DNA of 64,000 nt from Galeruca laticollis (Eukaryota > Arthropoda > Insecta > Coleoptera > Chrysomelidae): positions 47,207,813 to 47,271,812 of the forward strand of contig OY998176.1 in the NCBI GenBank assembly GCA_963921935.1, written 5' to 3'. Made by a program: the position numbers and the translations under genes. Under the pieces are notes generated by a model. It had not been told where the DNA came from and made no database searches. It saw nothing but the letters and a program-made list of their open reading frames with translations. This document shows, piece after piece, positions 1 to 11,296 of the stretch; positions within the stretch are counted from its first letter, which is position 1, and every line of letters begins with the position of its first letter.

Positions 1-1649
1 AGAATGTATAAAACCAGCAAACGGGACGGAATGGGCCTCTTTTGCTCTATTAGCTCTGTAGCTCCTAGTTCTGTGCTTTTACAGTTCTGCCGTTTTCCGC
101 CGTTTTTTTTCGCCCTTTCCGAAACGCCGACTGATTTTCGCCAACAAGGTAAGCGAATTTAGAAATTATTTTATAAATCATTCTTCTTGTGTCATTTTGC
201 TCCTAGCGTCTTTCGTAGCTGTATTAATAAATTTTATTTTTGCTTACTGCTTGTTCAATTTGAGTGATTTTCCGCGTATTTGTGTACAATTCCGAAGTAA
301 GAATTTAGTGTTGGTTTTAACTTTAGGGGAAAAGAAATATAGTTGGGAAACTCCCAAGCATCCTCGCTGCAAAGCAGGTAGATTCTTGGGGGATTTTCAA
401 GGTATTTCGGAAATCCCAATTCCGGTATACCACTTTAGGGGAAAAGAAATATTGTTGAGAAACTCCCAAGCATCCTCGCTGCAAAGCAGGTAGATTCTTG
501 GGGGATTTTCAAGGTATTTCGGGAATCCCGATTCCGGTATACAACTTTAGGGGAAAAGAAATATAGTTGGGAAACTCCCAAGCATCCTCGCTGCAAAGCA
601 GGTAGATTCTTGGGCGATTTTCAAGGTATTTCGGGAATCCCGATTCCGGTATACAACACTAGGGAAAGGAAGTACCATTGGGAAACCTTCAAGCATCCTT
701 GCTACAAAGCAGGTAGATTCTTGAGGGATTCTCAAAGCATTTCGGGGATTGCTCAATCTAGTACCATAGGCTTTGGTAGCGTTACTATAAATATTTGATA
801 ATAGCCAAATTGGAGGAGCCTCGTCTGTATTCGCTGCCATAGCAGGGACATCCTTCGAGAGTTTTCCAAGACGTAAAACGAAATAAACTCACGAGCGTTC
901 GCTGCCATAGCAGGTTCGCCAGGGAGAGGTTTTCGGATTCAGCCGACGAACTGATCTTTACGCGATTGATTTTAGCACTAACGGCCGGGGTAATATCCGC
1001 ACAAAAACCGAGGGCAATTTATTAGTTACCGCCGTTCTATTCTAAGCCGTACACAAATATCAAGAAACGCTCCCGTAAAACACCGCTAGTGCCATGATAA
1101 CGCTTTCTCTGTATAATTTTCACCGTACTGCTAGTAAATTTTCACTGATTTTCACCGGCTATCGCCGAAAACTATTAAAGCTTTGCACGTTAGGCTTGTA
1201 ATCGTAAAACATTTATTTTGTAATAAAGTGCTTTGGTCTGGGTCGTAATTTAAATAGAAATCGTAAATACTGAAGGTTTTTCATCAATATTTAGTTATTT
1301 TAAATATATAGCTACGCGGTTCGTTTCATTTTCTTTTTCCCAAATTATTTCGAAGTCGAAATAAATTGTAAGATTTTATAAAGCACAGGTAGTTTCATTT
1401 TCCGACAGTGGTAAACAATTAAAGCCTGTTTCCCACTTCGCACGGCATAGAGGTCAAGAACAACAGACCCCTGGAGTTACTTAACCTCCATCTGTTGCTA
1501 CCCTGGTAACTCTTGATGCTACCATTTTCGAGAGTTCGGTGGAGTGAACTATCCCAAAAATCTGGCGCCCGAGGAAATCTGGTAGATAGTAAAGCCGCGG
1601 GTGTCATAGTGACGTCCGTAATTCTTTCGAGGAAAGGAAGCACGTCACA
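1..1649 (+). repeat. Left LTR (partial)
   Basis: Matches the right LTR from its TATA-like box (GTATAAAAC at about 5-13, the same at 6547-6555) to the terminal CACGTCACA. It differs by four instead of two internal ~111-bp repeats, by about 620 bp (roughly 755-1370) absent from the right LTR, and by a 78-bp segment near 1508-1586 bracketed by CTGGTA. The start of the LTR lies before base 1. Confidence 0.85.
320..760 (+). repeat. ~111-bp tandem repeats in LTR
   Basis: Four units start near 320, 433, 544 and 655, each opening with ACTTTAGGGGAAAAG or a close variant and sharing a core with AAACTCCCAAGCATCC. The fourth is the most diverged. The right LTR has only two units (about 6855-7065). The open frames in these repeats, on both strands, are repeat artefacts. 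Confidence 0.9.
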
Positions 1650-1652
1650 AAA

Positions 1653-1670
1653 TGGCGCCCGAGCAGGGAC
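1653..1670 (+). other. Primer binding site, tRNA-Lys type
   Basis: TGGCGCCCGAGCAGGGAC starts three bases after the LTR end. It differs at one position from the well-known Lys-tRNA primer site of retroviruses, which supports initiation from the 3' end of a tRNA-Lys. Its position fixes the left LTR end at 1649. Confidence 0.85.
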
Positions 1671-1679
1671 AGTTGTTGT

Positions 1680-1865
1680 AAGAAAATACAGGGACCGTTG
1701 TAAGAAAAATACAGAGACCGTTGTTGTAGGAGCAAGGACCGTTATTGTAAGAGCAGATATCGTTGTCGTTGAAGCAAGAACCGCAGTTGTAAGAGCAAAT
1801 ACCGTTGTTGTAGGAGCAGAGACCGTCGTTATAGGAACCGGAGCCGTTGTCGTAACTGTAATAAG
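1680..1865 (+). repeat. 21-bp tandem repeat in leader
   Basis: About seven imperfect 21-base units of the form ACCGTTGTTGTAGGAGCARRG follow the primer site. Because 21 is a multiple of three, both strands stay open here (1513-1902 plus, 1419-1880 minus). I regard those frames as by-products of the repeat. Confidence 0.75.
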
Positions 1866-2254
1866 GATTTTGTTCCGCATATTGGGACCACCTTGTATGT
1901 GATATTCAGCGTATTATTGAGAAAATTTTAATGATAAAAATTTCGAATCAGAAGCACGAGTGTGTAAACCTTCTTAAATCCTGAATTAAAATTGTCAATC
2001 AACATTTCGAAAATCTCTTAGGATCTAATTTGTTAAATTTAGTACGTAAAATATAATATTTTGGAAGTTGCAATAAAATATTTTCGATAGAGTATTTTTC
2101 AATTAGGAGAACCAGTTTTTTAGCCGTCTCTTGTTAACGATAATTGCTTTTTTTCGTTTTGTTTGTTTTTAACTGAAATATTGAATTGTGATCGTTTTTA
2201 AAAAAGGAATTTTGCTAATGAAATAGAATCAATAGATTTTACATGTAAAATCTA

Positions 2255-2660
2255 TTGATACTTATTATACCGGTTGTACCAATAAATAGGGATTGCAATT
2301 TTAAGTATTAAATAAAAACAAAAGGTGATTTTTACTTAGACTTTTATTTGCGAATATTTTAATAATTATTTACCACTAGCAATAATATATTATACTGGTT
2401 GTCCTAGAATTTTGTTATCATCGTTCACTACTGATAATAGTATTTTGAATAGGTATTACAATTTTGGGTTTCGAATAAAAATCAAAGCTGATTTCAAATT
2501 GAAATTTGTGAAAAAAGAGTGATTTTCACTTAGACTTTTTATTTGCGAATATTTTAATAATTATTTAGCGCTAGCGATAATATATTATACTGGTTGTCCT
2601 ACAATTTTGAATAGGTATTACAATTCTGGGTATTGGATAGAAATAAAAGCTGATTTTGAC
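2255..2660. repeat. Imperfect direct repeats in 5' leader
   Basis: A block containing TTTGCGAATATTTTAATAAT and ATTATACTGGTTGTCC occurs at about 2321-2405 and again at 2521-2605, roughly 200 bases apart. A weaker third copy of its end lies at 2262-2290. There are no coding signals. The rest of the leader up to the gag start (2660-3330) shows nothing further that I recognise. Confidence 0.65.
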
Positions 2661-3341
2661 TTAGAATTTGTTTTCTAAAAGTTATCTTGGAGATTTCATT
2701 TTCTAAATTTACTTTTGCAACTTGAGTTGTATTTCCTGTTGCGAGAAACTTTGTATTGGTTTCTACGTTTAAAGATCAGCCAAGTCTTAAGTTTTAATTT
2801 ATTTCATCTGAAATACGAGATTGACTTGTTGTTGATTAAAAATTCTCTATTGTTGGTTATCCGAACTGGACTTGTTTTATACGAGGTAACTAATTGAGAT
2901 TTTCGCCAACAAGATTTCCGCCAACGAGATTTCCGCCAACGAGGGTGAACCGGCGTTGGGTATTTTGCTTGTCTGGATATACCGACCGAGCCGATTTGAG
3001 GATTACATCTGATGTCAACTAGTGAATACAGCGACTCCACGGATAGTAATGATACACGTACATCCCCACAGGAAACCACTGATAAGCCGCTTGTGGGCTG
3101 AATATATTCTCTAAAGAAAGAAGAACTCTCTGATAAACTAACCAAGCGACAACTGTCTCCAACTGGATCCGTAAGAGAGAAGCGTCGAGGACTAGCTAGT
3201 TTTCTAAAAAAGTCATGAGCTGTACAAAGGAGTACTAATTCCGTTCCGTCTGGAGGCGAAGGGTTAAACCTGAGTTGTCCCGTAGCTCCACAGCTTGACC
3301 GTATTACAGTAACCACTGGAGGCACGAGTTCCGTGATAACC

Positions 3342-4240
3342 ATGACTACTACTACTACTCCCGTTACTTCTCCGTTGAATGTGCACGATTGGAAAGTATC
3401 CTTTGGAAATCGCGATGACCCGGCAAATTTTCTGGAACGACTGGAAGAAATTTGCACTGCTAAGAATGTGCCAAAAAATAATTTACTACCGGTGTTACCC
3501 GAGTTCCTGTCTGGTGAACCAGCACTGTGGCTCCGCAACAACCGAAGCCGATGGACAAACTGGAAGGATTTTGAAAGAGCTTTCCACGTTTTCTCTACCC
3601 GGTTAATTATGAAGTAGACCTAGAAGCGGAAATTAGCAAACGGCTGCAAAGGAGGAATGAGGCAGTATCGGAATACATCACTGATCTACAAACTTTGATG
3701 CGTAGACATGGGAAACTCTCCGATGAACAACAATTGGCCTGGCTATATCGTAATCTGCTACCTGAATATTGACAACAGATCCGTAAAACGGACTTTAAAG
3801 ATTTTACTTCTTTCTGTCAAGAGGTCAAGGAATTCGAGTTGCTACGAAAAGAACTCCAAAATATTCCTAGCACCAGTGGATAGCAAAGAGGAACAAATCA
3901 ACGTTTTCCGCCGGCTAACACATCTCGGAATCCAAATGCAACTGCCAGTCCGGCCCGAGAACCTGAAGCTAGTACCAGTTCTTCCCGTCCAGCCAATCCG
4001 GTCAGTCGAGCGCCTATGCCCAGAAGTTCTAGTACACTGTGCTGGCGTTGTGGTGAAACAGGCCACGTCCGAACAAACTGTAGAAACCCGTTGAAAATAT
4101 TCTGTTCCCGCTGCCGTAAAGAAGGTGTCCTTACCCGAGACTGTTCCTGTTCGAAGCCGGAAAACAATTTCCTAATCTTTCAGCCTCTCAAGAACATCCG
4201 TCTTCCGAACCATCAGATCCGCGACCCCAAATTGACGTCC
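3342..4240 (+). pseudogene. Broken gag gene (gypsy-like)
   Basis: The first open part (3342-3617) begins with a Thr-rich stretch and a typical Ty3/gypsy gag opening with WLRNNRSRW-type residues. The protein homology then shifts frame near 3600 and meets stops near 3770 and 3880. A CCHC zinc knuckle (CWRCGETGHVRTNC) lies at about 4034-4080, followed by a second Cys-rich motif. Gag would package the element RNA, and the knuckles bind nucleic acid. At least one frameshift and two stops make it inactive. Confidence 0.8.
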
Positions 4241-4242
4241 AA

Positions 4243-5004
4243 ATGGAAAACTTCAAGTTTAAAGCCTTGCTGGACACAGGAGCTATCAGATCGTATGTGG
4301 GTGATGCAGTAGCGAAGCAATTTTCCCAACGAAAGCGAACGGTCAGTCATCCGACAAGAGCACGTTTAACGAATGGAAATTTGGTTTCTATCACAGACAT
4401 CTATGATATGCAGCTTAGGGTAAATGTGGTCATCATGGAGGAACCGTTGGAGCACTTTCCAGGTTTAGTCGCTGATATGGTTCTTGGTCTTGATATACTG
4501 AAGAAGTATAATTTCTGCTTGGAACTAGGTACAGGGAATATCTACCAGGACGGAAGGCTAGTAAACTGTCAAGAGCCAGATACACTGTCCTCCCCCATAG
4601 GAATCATCGACGTAGTAATGCCACCGCCAGAGGAGGACAATCATGGGTTGTCCTGCGAAATGACCGTTACTGACACCGCTAGATCCAATTTTACTGATAA
4701 TGATACTGCGAGAAAACATGGGACTGTTACAGATACCGCTAGAGTAAGCTTTACTGATACTGAATATCCCCGAGTGAAACCTGATAGGATATTGACCGAT
4801 ATCTCCCAGTCAGCCTTGAACGGACCCGAAGGTGATGAAAGGAAATCTGATACTGAATATCCTCTAGGAGAAACTGATAGGATATTGACCGATATCTCCC
4901 AGTCAGCCTTCAACGGACCCGAAGGTGATGAAAGGAGATCTGGTACTGGATATCCTCTAGGAAAAACTGATAGGATATTGACGATATCTCCCGGTCAGCC
5001 TTGA
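4243..5004 (+). CDS. Retroelement aspartic protease plus 31-residue repeats
   Basis: A retropepsin-like domain starts at once: the active-site motif LLDTGA lies near residues 8-13, and a VLGLDIL-type motif near residues 80-86 fits the C-terminal part of the fold. After about residue 130 the protein becomes a low-complexity spacer. From about residue 167 it is built of 31-residue (93-bp) repeats carrying TDRILTDISQSA and GPEGDER. Three to four units run to about 5110; the frame breaks inside the third by loss of one base near 4980. The protease would mature the Gag/Pol products. The repeated spacer is unusual between protease and polymerase. Confidence 0.75.
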   Translation: MENFKFKALLDTGAIRSYVGDAVAKQFSQRKRTVSHPTRARLTNGNLVSITDIYDMQLRVNVVIMEEPLEHFPGLVADMVLGLDILKKYNFCLELGTGNIYQDGRLVNCQEPDTLSSPIGIIDVVMPPPEEDNHGLSCEMTVTDTARSNFTDNDTARKHGTVTDTARVSFTDTEYPRVKPDRILTDISQSALNGPEGDERKSDTEYPLGETDRILTDISQSAFNGPEGDERRSGTGYPLGKTDRILTISPGQP

Positions 5005-5453
5005 ACGGACCCGAAGGTGATGAAAAGAGATCTGATAATGAATATGCCGTAGGAGAAACTGATAGGATATTGACCGATATCTCCCAGTCAGCCGTGGAAG
5101 GATCCCAAGGTGATAGAGGGAGGTCTAGTATAGAATATCCTCGAGAATCCGCTGTTATAAGAATCTACGAAGATGTAAACACTGATAACTGCCAGGAACT
5201 TGGAACATTTACCGGCTTAACCCGGTCTGATTTAGGAGAGTTTGATGACAGTAGGGAGTTACCGACCGAAGAATGTCCTCTAGAAGCTATAACGCCGTTG
5301 CAAAACCGACACTTGACTGAAGTACAAGAGAGAACGCTGAGAAGATTCCTCGACGTAGAATTGCCGAAATTTGATGAAATTCAAGGACCGACAGACCTAG
5401 CACAACACGAGATCCGCCTCATACACTCAACTCCGATCAAGCAACGTTACTGA
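5001..5453 (+). pseudogene. Repeat end plus Pol linker stub
   Basis: Continues the 31-residue repeat array, then runs into a region resembling the linker that normally leads into the gypsy reverse transcriptase (HEIRLIHSTPIKQRY at its end). It stops exactly where the finger domain of the RT should begin. The polymerase, RNase H and integrase that belong here are missing, so this looks like the left edge of a large internal deletion. Confidence 0.65.
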
Positions 5454-5537
5454 TCGCAAAATCCAAAGACGCAAGAGATTTGTAATGCCGAACTGGACCC
5501 GGAAATTCCTGCGACATCCAGCAGATCCTCTATATTA

Positions 5538-6079
5538 GTGAGAGTACCGGAAGAGATTAGACGAGGGACCGGTCAAATGTCCAGCCATACATACCGGCTA
5601 TCGAGCGAGAGATCATCCGATGACATTTGCTTGCCCAGAGGAGTCTATGTTGGAAATATGGATACCCCGGACACCGCCGTGATGCTTGTACTCGCGGAAA
5701 AGCTATCCTATTCTGCTCCCGTTGCGGACGTTTTGGTCAGATGTCCCGAGATTGTTCGTGCAATATGCCGACCGTTAGGACTACCATTATGAATCCGTCT
5801 TTACGTTGCTCCCGCTGGAATCATTCAGGGCGTATATCAGAAGATTGTAGCTGCGGAAAACCATCTGTGAGCCGAGCTACCTGTCAATCTATGTCCCGTT
5901 CTTCACCTGAGCCTGGAAGACGCTCTGTAGCAACTCAAGCACTCATAGTTTCCCGATCCCGCCGAGATGTTGGTATTCAATGCAATCTATGTGACTGTTC
6001 CTCGGAAACTCCAGAAGGCATCACCGGCGTTCGTCAGCGGTACTCGACGCTTCGGACCGCCCTACCTGTAGAGGAGTGA
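5538..6079 (+). pseudogene. Cys-rich tail with three zinc-knuckle-like motifs
   Basis: In the frame open at 5627-6079 there are three C-x2-C-type segments (CWKYGYPGHRRDAC, CSRCGRFGQMSRDC and CSRWNHSGRISEDC). They resemble the gag knuckles at 4034-4135. An overlapping frame (5538-5792) is open upstream. The tail may be a second gag-like copy or the C-terminal zinc region of the original Pol. Some motifs lack one Cys or His, so metal binding is doubtful. Confidence 0.55.
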
Positions 6080-6257
6080 GGCAACGCAATGCAACGAGGA
6101 GTTCCAGACTCCAGTAATGCCAGCGAGGTTTGGAATGCACCCCGCCGCAAGTTTTCTTGGGTGAAAACGTTTTGTTTTATGTGAAGGATATTCATTTTAG
6201 GTTTTAATTAAAAAAATAAAAAAAGCTTCACTTCCATTTATTAATTTTCTTTCACCG

Positions 6258-6271
6258 AAGAAAGAGGGGGA
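6258..6271 (+). other. Polypurine tract
   Basis: GAAGAAAGAGGGGG followed by A lies directly before TGTAACG, the first bases of the right LTR. This is the expected position and composition of the plus-strand priming site. Confidence 0.75.
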
Positions 6272-7273
6272 TGTAACGATGTTACTATTTTTCGCTCCGA
6301 CAACCCACTGTATATATTTCAGTTTCTCATTTTATTGGTATTATTATTAAGTTATGTTATTATTTACTTTTACACCCCTCTTTCAACAAAAGCTGTAAAT
6401 TTATTTGCTGTTGATAATTTTAAATATGCATATTGTTTTTGATACATCCGGTATATATATTGCATACTGTACCGTTCGCGTAAATGCGTCCGCGCCGTTC
6501 TTAAGATTGTTAAGTAGGGGACCTCCTGAGTGGGGTCGAGAGAAGAATGTATAAAACCGGCAAACGGGACGGAATAGGCACCTTTTGCCTTCTTAGCTCT
6601 GTAGCTCCTAGTTCTGTGCTTTTACAGTTCCGCCGTTTTCCGCCGTTACCAAAACGCCGACTTATTTTCGCCAACAAGGTAAGCGAATTTAGAAATTATT
6701 TTATAAATCATTCTTCTTGTGTTAAATTCATTTTGCTCCTAGCGTCTTTCGTAGCTGTATTGATAGATTTTATTTTTGCTTACTGCTTGTTTAATTTGAG
6801 TGATTTTCCGCGTATTTGTGTACAATCCCGAAATAAGAATTTACTGTTGGTTTTAACTTCAGGGGAAAAGAAATATAGTTGAGAAACTCCCAAGCATCCT
6901 CGCTGCAAAGCAGGTAGATTCTTGAGGGGTTTTCAAGGTATTTCGGGAATCCCGATTCCGGTATACAACTTTAGGGGAAAAGAAATATAGTTGGAAAACT
7001 CCCAAGCATCCTCGCTGCAAAGCAGGTAGATTCTTGGGGGATTCTAAAAGCATTTCGGGGGTTGCTCAATCAATTTTATAAAGCACAGGTAGTTTTATTT
7101 TCCGACAGTGGTAAACAATTAAAGCCTGTTTCCCACTTCGCACGGCATAGATTTCAAGAACAACAGACCCCTGGAATTACTTAACCTCCATCTGCTGCTA
7201 CCCTGGTAGATAGTAAAGCCGCGGGTGTCATAGTGACGTCCGTAATTCTTTTGAGGAAAGGAAGCACGTCACA
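6272..7273 (+). repeat. Right LTR
   Basis: Starts TGTAACGATGTTAC after the purine tract and ends CACGTCACA, the same end as the left LTR. It has two ~111-bp units instead of four and lacks the segments described for the left LTR. It contains the TATA-like box at 6547-6555. The region from 7274 to about 7560 holds no gene I can recognise. Confidence 0.85.
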
Positions 7274-7559
7274 CTATTAGCTTTTAACTTTTGAACGACA
7301 AAGAGAAATGTAAATATTTTCCAAAAATTATTAATCTTCAAAAAAACAATATAAATACATCAAATAACGTTCTTCTATTCTTCTCATGGCGTTTATTTCC
7401 ATATCATTCTACGACATATTTCTTGGGAAATTGTATAATGTGTTGCCAACATTTGGAGGCATTACTCTTTTAATCTAAAATGTATTTCGCTAATGCTAAA
7501 AGATTTTATGTTTTTCAATTGACTAAATGTATGTAAATAGACCAAATAAAGTTGTACGT

Positions 7560-8060
7560 AGATCAAAATTTTATTGGAATTTGATTAAATCAAGAAATTT
7601 AAGTCACCTTATCAAAACGCATGTGTATGTTATGATTAATATCCAATCATAAAATTGGTCACTTGTATACACTCCGAAGGCTGTATCGTCCTGAAAAACC
7701 GAAATTTATCCAAAAATGTAGTATATTTGGATTAATAGCACCCATTGTACTCGCTCTGGTAAGCTGAAAATCAATAGAATTCATCTGTAAGACGTCCTGA
7801 ATAAATATCCAATCATAAAATTAGTCACTTGTATACACTCCGGAGGCTGTATCGTGCGAACAAAGCCAGATTTCTCCAAAAAGCACTAAAAATGTGGTAC
7901 TTCAGATACCATTATACTGCCTCTTGTGAGCTGAAAATCAATAGGGTTCATCCGTGAGATGCCTGGAGCAATACTCAATCATAAAAGTTGTGACTTTTTG
8001 CACTACGGAGCTCGGAAACTGTATCGTAACAAGATATGTACAAAAAGTGGCCGACGACGA
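7560..8060. repeat. ~166-bp satellite-like tandem repeat
   Basis: Three diverged units are marked by TCCAATCATAAAATTGGTCA-like starts near 7640, 7805 and 7972, each followed by CACT..GGAGGCTGTATCGT-like sequence. A second landmark, AGCTGAAAATCAATAG, recurs at about 7762 and 7930. The spacing is constant at 165-168 bases. No coding potential. Confidence 0.75.
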
Positions 8061-8249
8061 CATACACACTGGATTTATTTCCTAAAACCCCGTTTTTTTT
8101 GCGTTAAGTTAACAGACATTCTAGTTTCCAGATGTAATATGTCGTTAGTTATTCTTTGTGTAATAATAATTTGCTGCCTTAGAAAACAAGTCCACACAAT
8201 CTTTCCATCATTTATTTGTTGGCCCCAATATTTTGCTGTTTTCGTGCTA

Positions 8250-8403
<154 letters not shown>

Positions 8404-9984
8404 CAGGCTGTTTGGTAGGTCGATGGAAATTTTTAAAGGGATAATAGGGGACGCCATTTGCAACTTTTTTTGCTAATAACGTATCGCTCAAAACGTTAAG
8501 GTTTTCGACATAAACTGAAATTTCTGAATAAACGAAAATACGCTACTTTATTTTGAAAAATTATTAAGTACATAAACTTCAGAAAACAGTCATTGTTGTT
8601 CAAAATGAGAACCACGATTCCTAATGCCCTGCGTCGTATTGCTGATGTGGTCACGTTTAAACTCAGTTCTCTCCTTATAGTGTCAGCTACCTCGATAATC
8701 CTTTCCATTGAATAAGCTCTACTGCGAATTGGAACTTGATAAACGGGGTTAAATCTGGCGCTCTAGCAGGCCACAAGATCGGTCCAATCCACCTATTGGG
8801 ATAGTGATTGTTAAACCACGCAGTGATAGCACGTGCAGTATGTGCTGGGCATCCATCATGTTGGTACACCATTGTTCGTCTGAGGGCGAGGGGTAAATAT
8901 TCTAAGAGTGGTGGTAATTCATTCTCTAGAACGTCTAAGTTCCCTTGGCTATTTAACCTGCCTTGCAAAAAGTAAGGTCCTATTAACTCGCGTCCGATAA
9001 CTCCTACCCACACGTTCATACTAAACTTTTGCTGAAAATGTGTTTCTTTCGGTAGATGAGGATTGTCTTGGGCCCAGTAATACAGATTGTGAAAATTTGT
9101 TATTCCTTCTTTATTAAAACTTCATTCATCAGTCCATAAAATACTTTTAAGAAAATCGTTGATATCTGCATCTAACAAAAAACGGTAGAAATGTACTCTT
9201 CTAATTGGATCACCTTCTTGAAGACCTTGTACTGGCGTATAATGATAAGGGTAGCATCCATCGTTGTGCACTACCGACCAAACCTTCTATGGCGAGACAT
9301 TTAACTGTCGAGCAATCTTTCTGACGCTTGTGGTAGGATCATTCGTAAACGCTTGCAAAATTTGGGCGTCTATACCAGGACCGTAACGTTCAGAATTATT
9401 ACTGGAAACAGGAGTGCTAACACTACCAGTTTCCCTAATTCGTCGATACGTGTTGATAAAGACACTTACGTCGGGAAGTCGCCGGTTAGGGTAACGGCGC
9501 TGATATTCGCGACGTGCTGCACATGCATTCCCATCACGCCAGCCATACAGAAACAGAATGTCTGCGTACTCTGCATTCGAAAACGACGCCATCGCAACTA
9601 ATCCATAAATCACGTTATGAAGTTACACATTAAAGTTGTTCACTTACACAAAGTTCAAAATCGTAATGCAAGAAACAAAGTCGGATGTCAACATAGTAAA
9701 ACGCACCTTAATACGCCTTACACCGACGGAGAGAAGGTTTGAAATTAAAGTCGTTCCCACAATCAAAAGTCCACTCCTGCATAGCTGGTAGATTTTTGCT
9801 TTGTAAGACAGGGACGTAGTAAGCCTAGATACTTTTTCAAACTAATAGGAGAGCAGGCGTATTTTCTACGACTGAGAAATTTCAGTTTATTTCGAAAACC
9901 TTAACATTTTGAGCGATACATTATTAGCAAAAAAGTTGCAAATGGCCTCCCCTATTATCCCTTTGGAAATTTCCATCGACCTAC

Positions 9985-9988
<4 letters not shown>
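8404..9988 (-). mobile_element. mariner/Tc1-like transposon with long TIRs
   Basis: The ends are inverted repeats of about 117 bases (8404-8535 against 9870-9988), sharing GGTCGATGGAAATTT, AAGGGATAATAGGGG and GCTAATAA with few mismatches. TA tracts flank both sides, fitting insertion at a TA target inside a TA microsatellite. The transposase gene lies inside on the minus strand. Confidence 0.85.
8687..9613 (-). pseudogene. mariner-like transposase, broken
   Basis: The N-terminal part (9613-9287) is a helix-turn-helix domain of the insect type often labelled DUF4817 (YADILFLYG...ARREYQRRYP). The middle part has a YPYH motif. The catalytic part (9019-8687) contains HDGCPAHTARAI, holding a DDE/D Asp, and WPARAPDLTP, holding the third acidic position. 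A stop sits right after the first catalytic region (LWTDE then stop, about 9125), and there are frame changes near 9290 and 8735. The protein would cut and paste the element. This copy cannot make it. Confidence 0.8.
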
Positions 9989-10017
<29 letters not shown>

Positions 10018-10019
<2 letters not shown>

Positions 10020-10151
10020 CAAGATGTACGAATAGTGCGTGACATATGAACAGTACCCACTAATCTATTCGTTGCTTATTATATATATTATATATATATA
10101 TTCTTAGGTTTTTGGTGGTTCTTTGACTATAGTTAAAGAATATTATTAGTA

Positions 10152-10194
<43 letters not shown>

Positions 10195-11247
10195 GCAACG
10201 AAGATATTAGTGGGTATTGCACGCAAATAGAAGAAGGGGCTACTGAAAAGAGTGGTAACCGCAGACATGCATGTTTCTGGCTCATTAGCCGTCCTCAAAT
10301 AACACTCCCGTCTGAAACTTCCAACCTGCTGAATTCTGTTATATTTTCTCATGTTTCATTCAACACCTTTGCTACCATGTTTCACATCTTTTCTTGGTTG
10401 TACCATACCAAGGACGGCTAATGAGCCAGAAACATGCATGTCTGCGGTTACCACTCTTTTCAGTAATCCCTTCTTCTATTTGCGTGCAATACCCACTTGC
10501 TTATTGTTCATATGTCACGCACTATTCGTACATCTTGTTGTTATTTCATTAATCTGGGTTGGAAGTTTCAGACAGGAGTGTTATATGCGACTCCGTGTCT
10601 ATGTTGGTTGTTGTCTCGAATATTCGAGATCTTCTAATGTTACTGACACAAATGTTGTGTTTGACTATCCTGCTAAATTCTGTAATATTTTCTCATGTTT
10701 CATTCAACACCTTTGCTCCCATATTTCACATCTTTTCTTGGTTGTACCGTACCGAGGACGGCTAATGAGCCAGAAACATGCATGTCTGCGGTTACCACTC
10801 TTTTCAGTAGCCTCTTCTTCTATTTGCGTGCAATACCCACTAATCTCTTCGTTGCTTATTGTTCATATGTCACGCACTATTCGTACATCTTGTTGTTATT
10901 CCATTAATCTGGGTTGGAAGTTTCAGACGGGAATGTTATATGCGCCTCCGTGTCTATGTTGGTTGTTGTCTCGAATATTCGAGATCTTCTAATATTACTG
11001 ACACAAATGTTGTGTTTGACTATCCTGCTGAATTCTGTTATATTTTCTCATGTTTCATTCAACACCTTTGCTCCCATGTTTCACATCTTTTCTTGGTTGT
11101 ACCGTGCCGAGGACGGCTAATGAGCCAGAAACATGCTTGTCTGCGGTTACCACTCTTTTCAGTAGCCCCTTCTTCTATTTGCGTGCAATACCCACTAATT
11201 TCTTCGTTGCTTATTGTTCATATGTCACGCACGATTCGTACATCTTG

Positions 11248-11250
<3 letters not shown>
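10018..11250. repeat. ~350-bp tandem array with inverted head
   Basis: Units repeat with starts near 10328, 10670 and 11024 (CTGCTGAATTCTGTTATATT-like). The left part (10018-10062 and 10185-10330) is the reverse complement of the unit ends, so the outer 34 bases at 10018 and 11216-11249 form an inverted pair (ACAAGATGTACGAAT). TA tracts lie inside (10080-10100, 10157-10190) and at the right edge (11250-11292). The open frames here repeat with the unit and are not genes. Confidence 0.8.

Positions 11251-11292
<42 letters not shown>

Positions 11293-11296
<4 letters not shown>

Larger units (their letters stand above)
1..7273 (+). mobile_element. Ty3/gypsy-like LTR element, gag-protease only
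   Basis: Two LTR copies flank a body with a primer binding site after the left LTR (1653-1670) and a purine-rich tract before the right one (6258-6271). The body codes for a gag-like protein, CCHC zinc knuckles and an aspartic protease. A linker typical of the start of the polymerase follows, then three more Cys-rich knuckles. I see no reverse transcriptase, RNase H or integrase, and the roughly 800 bases between protease linker and PPT leave no room for them. The gag frame is broken by stops and shifts. It is therefore a non-autonomous or decayed copy. The left LTR runs off the window edge, so the target duplication cannot be checked. Confidence 0.85.

Noticed and set aside
1419..1902. Overlapping Thr/Val-rich frames on both strands
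   Set aside because: They follow from a 21-bp tandem repeat lying between the primer site and gag.
7640..8025. CRISPR-like regular direct repeats
   Set aside because: The repeats are diverged, about 166 bases in period, in eukaryotic DNA without cas genes: a satellite-like array.
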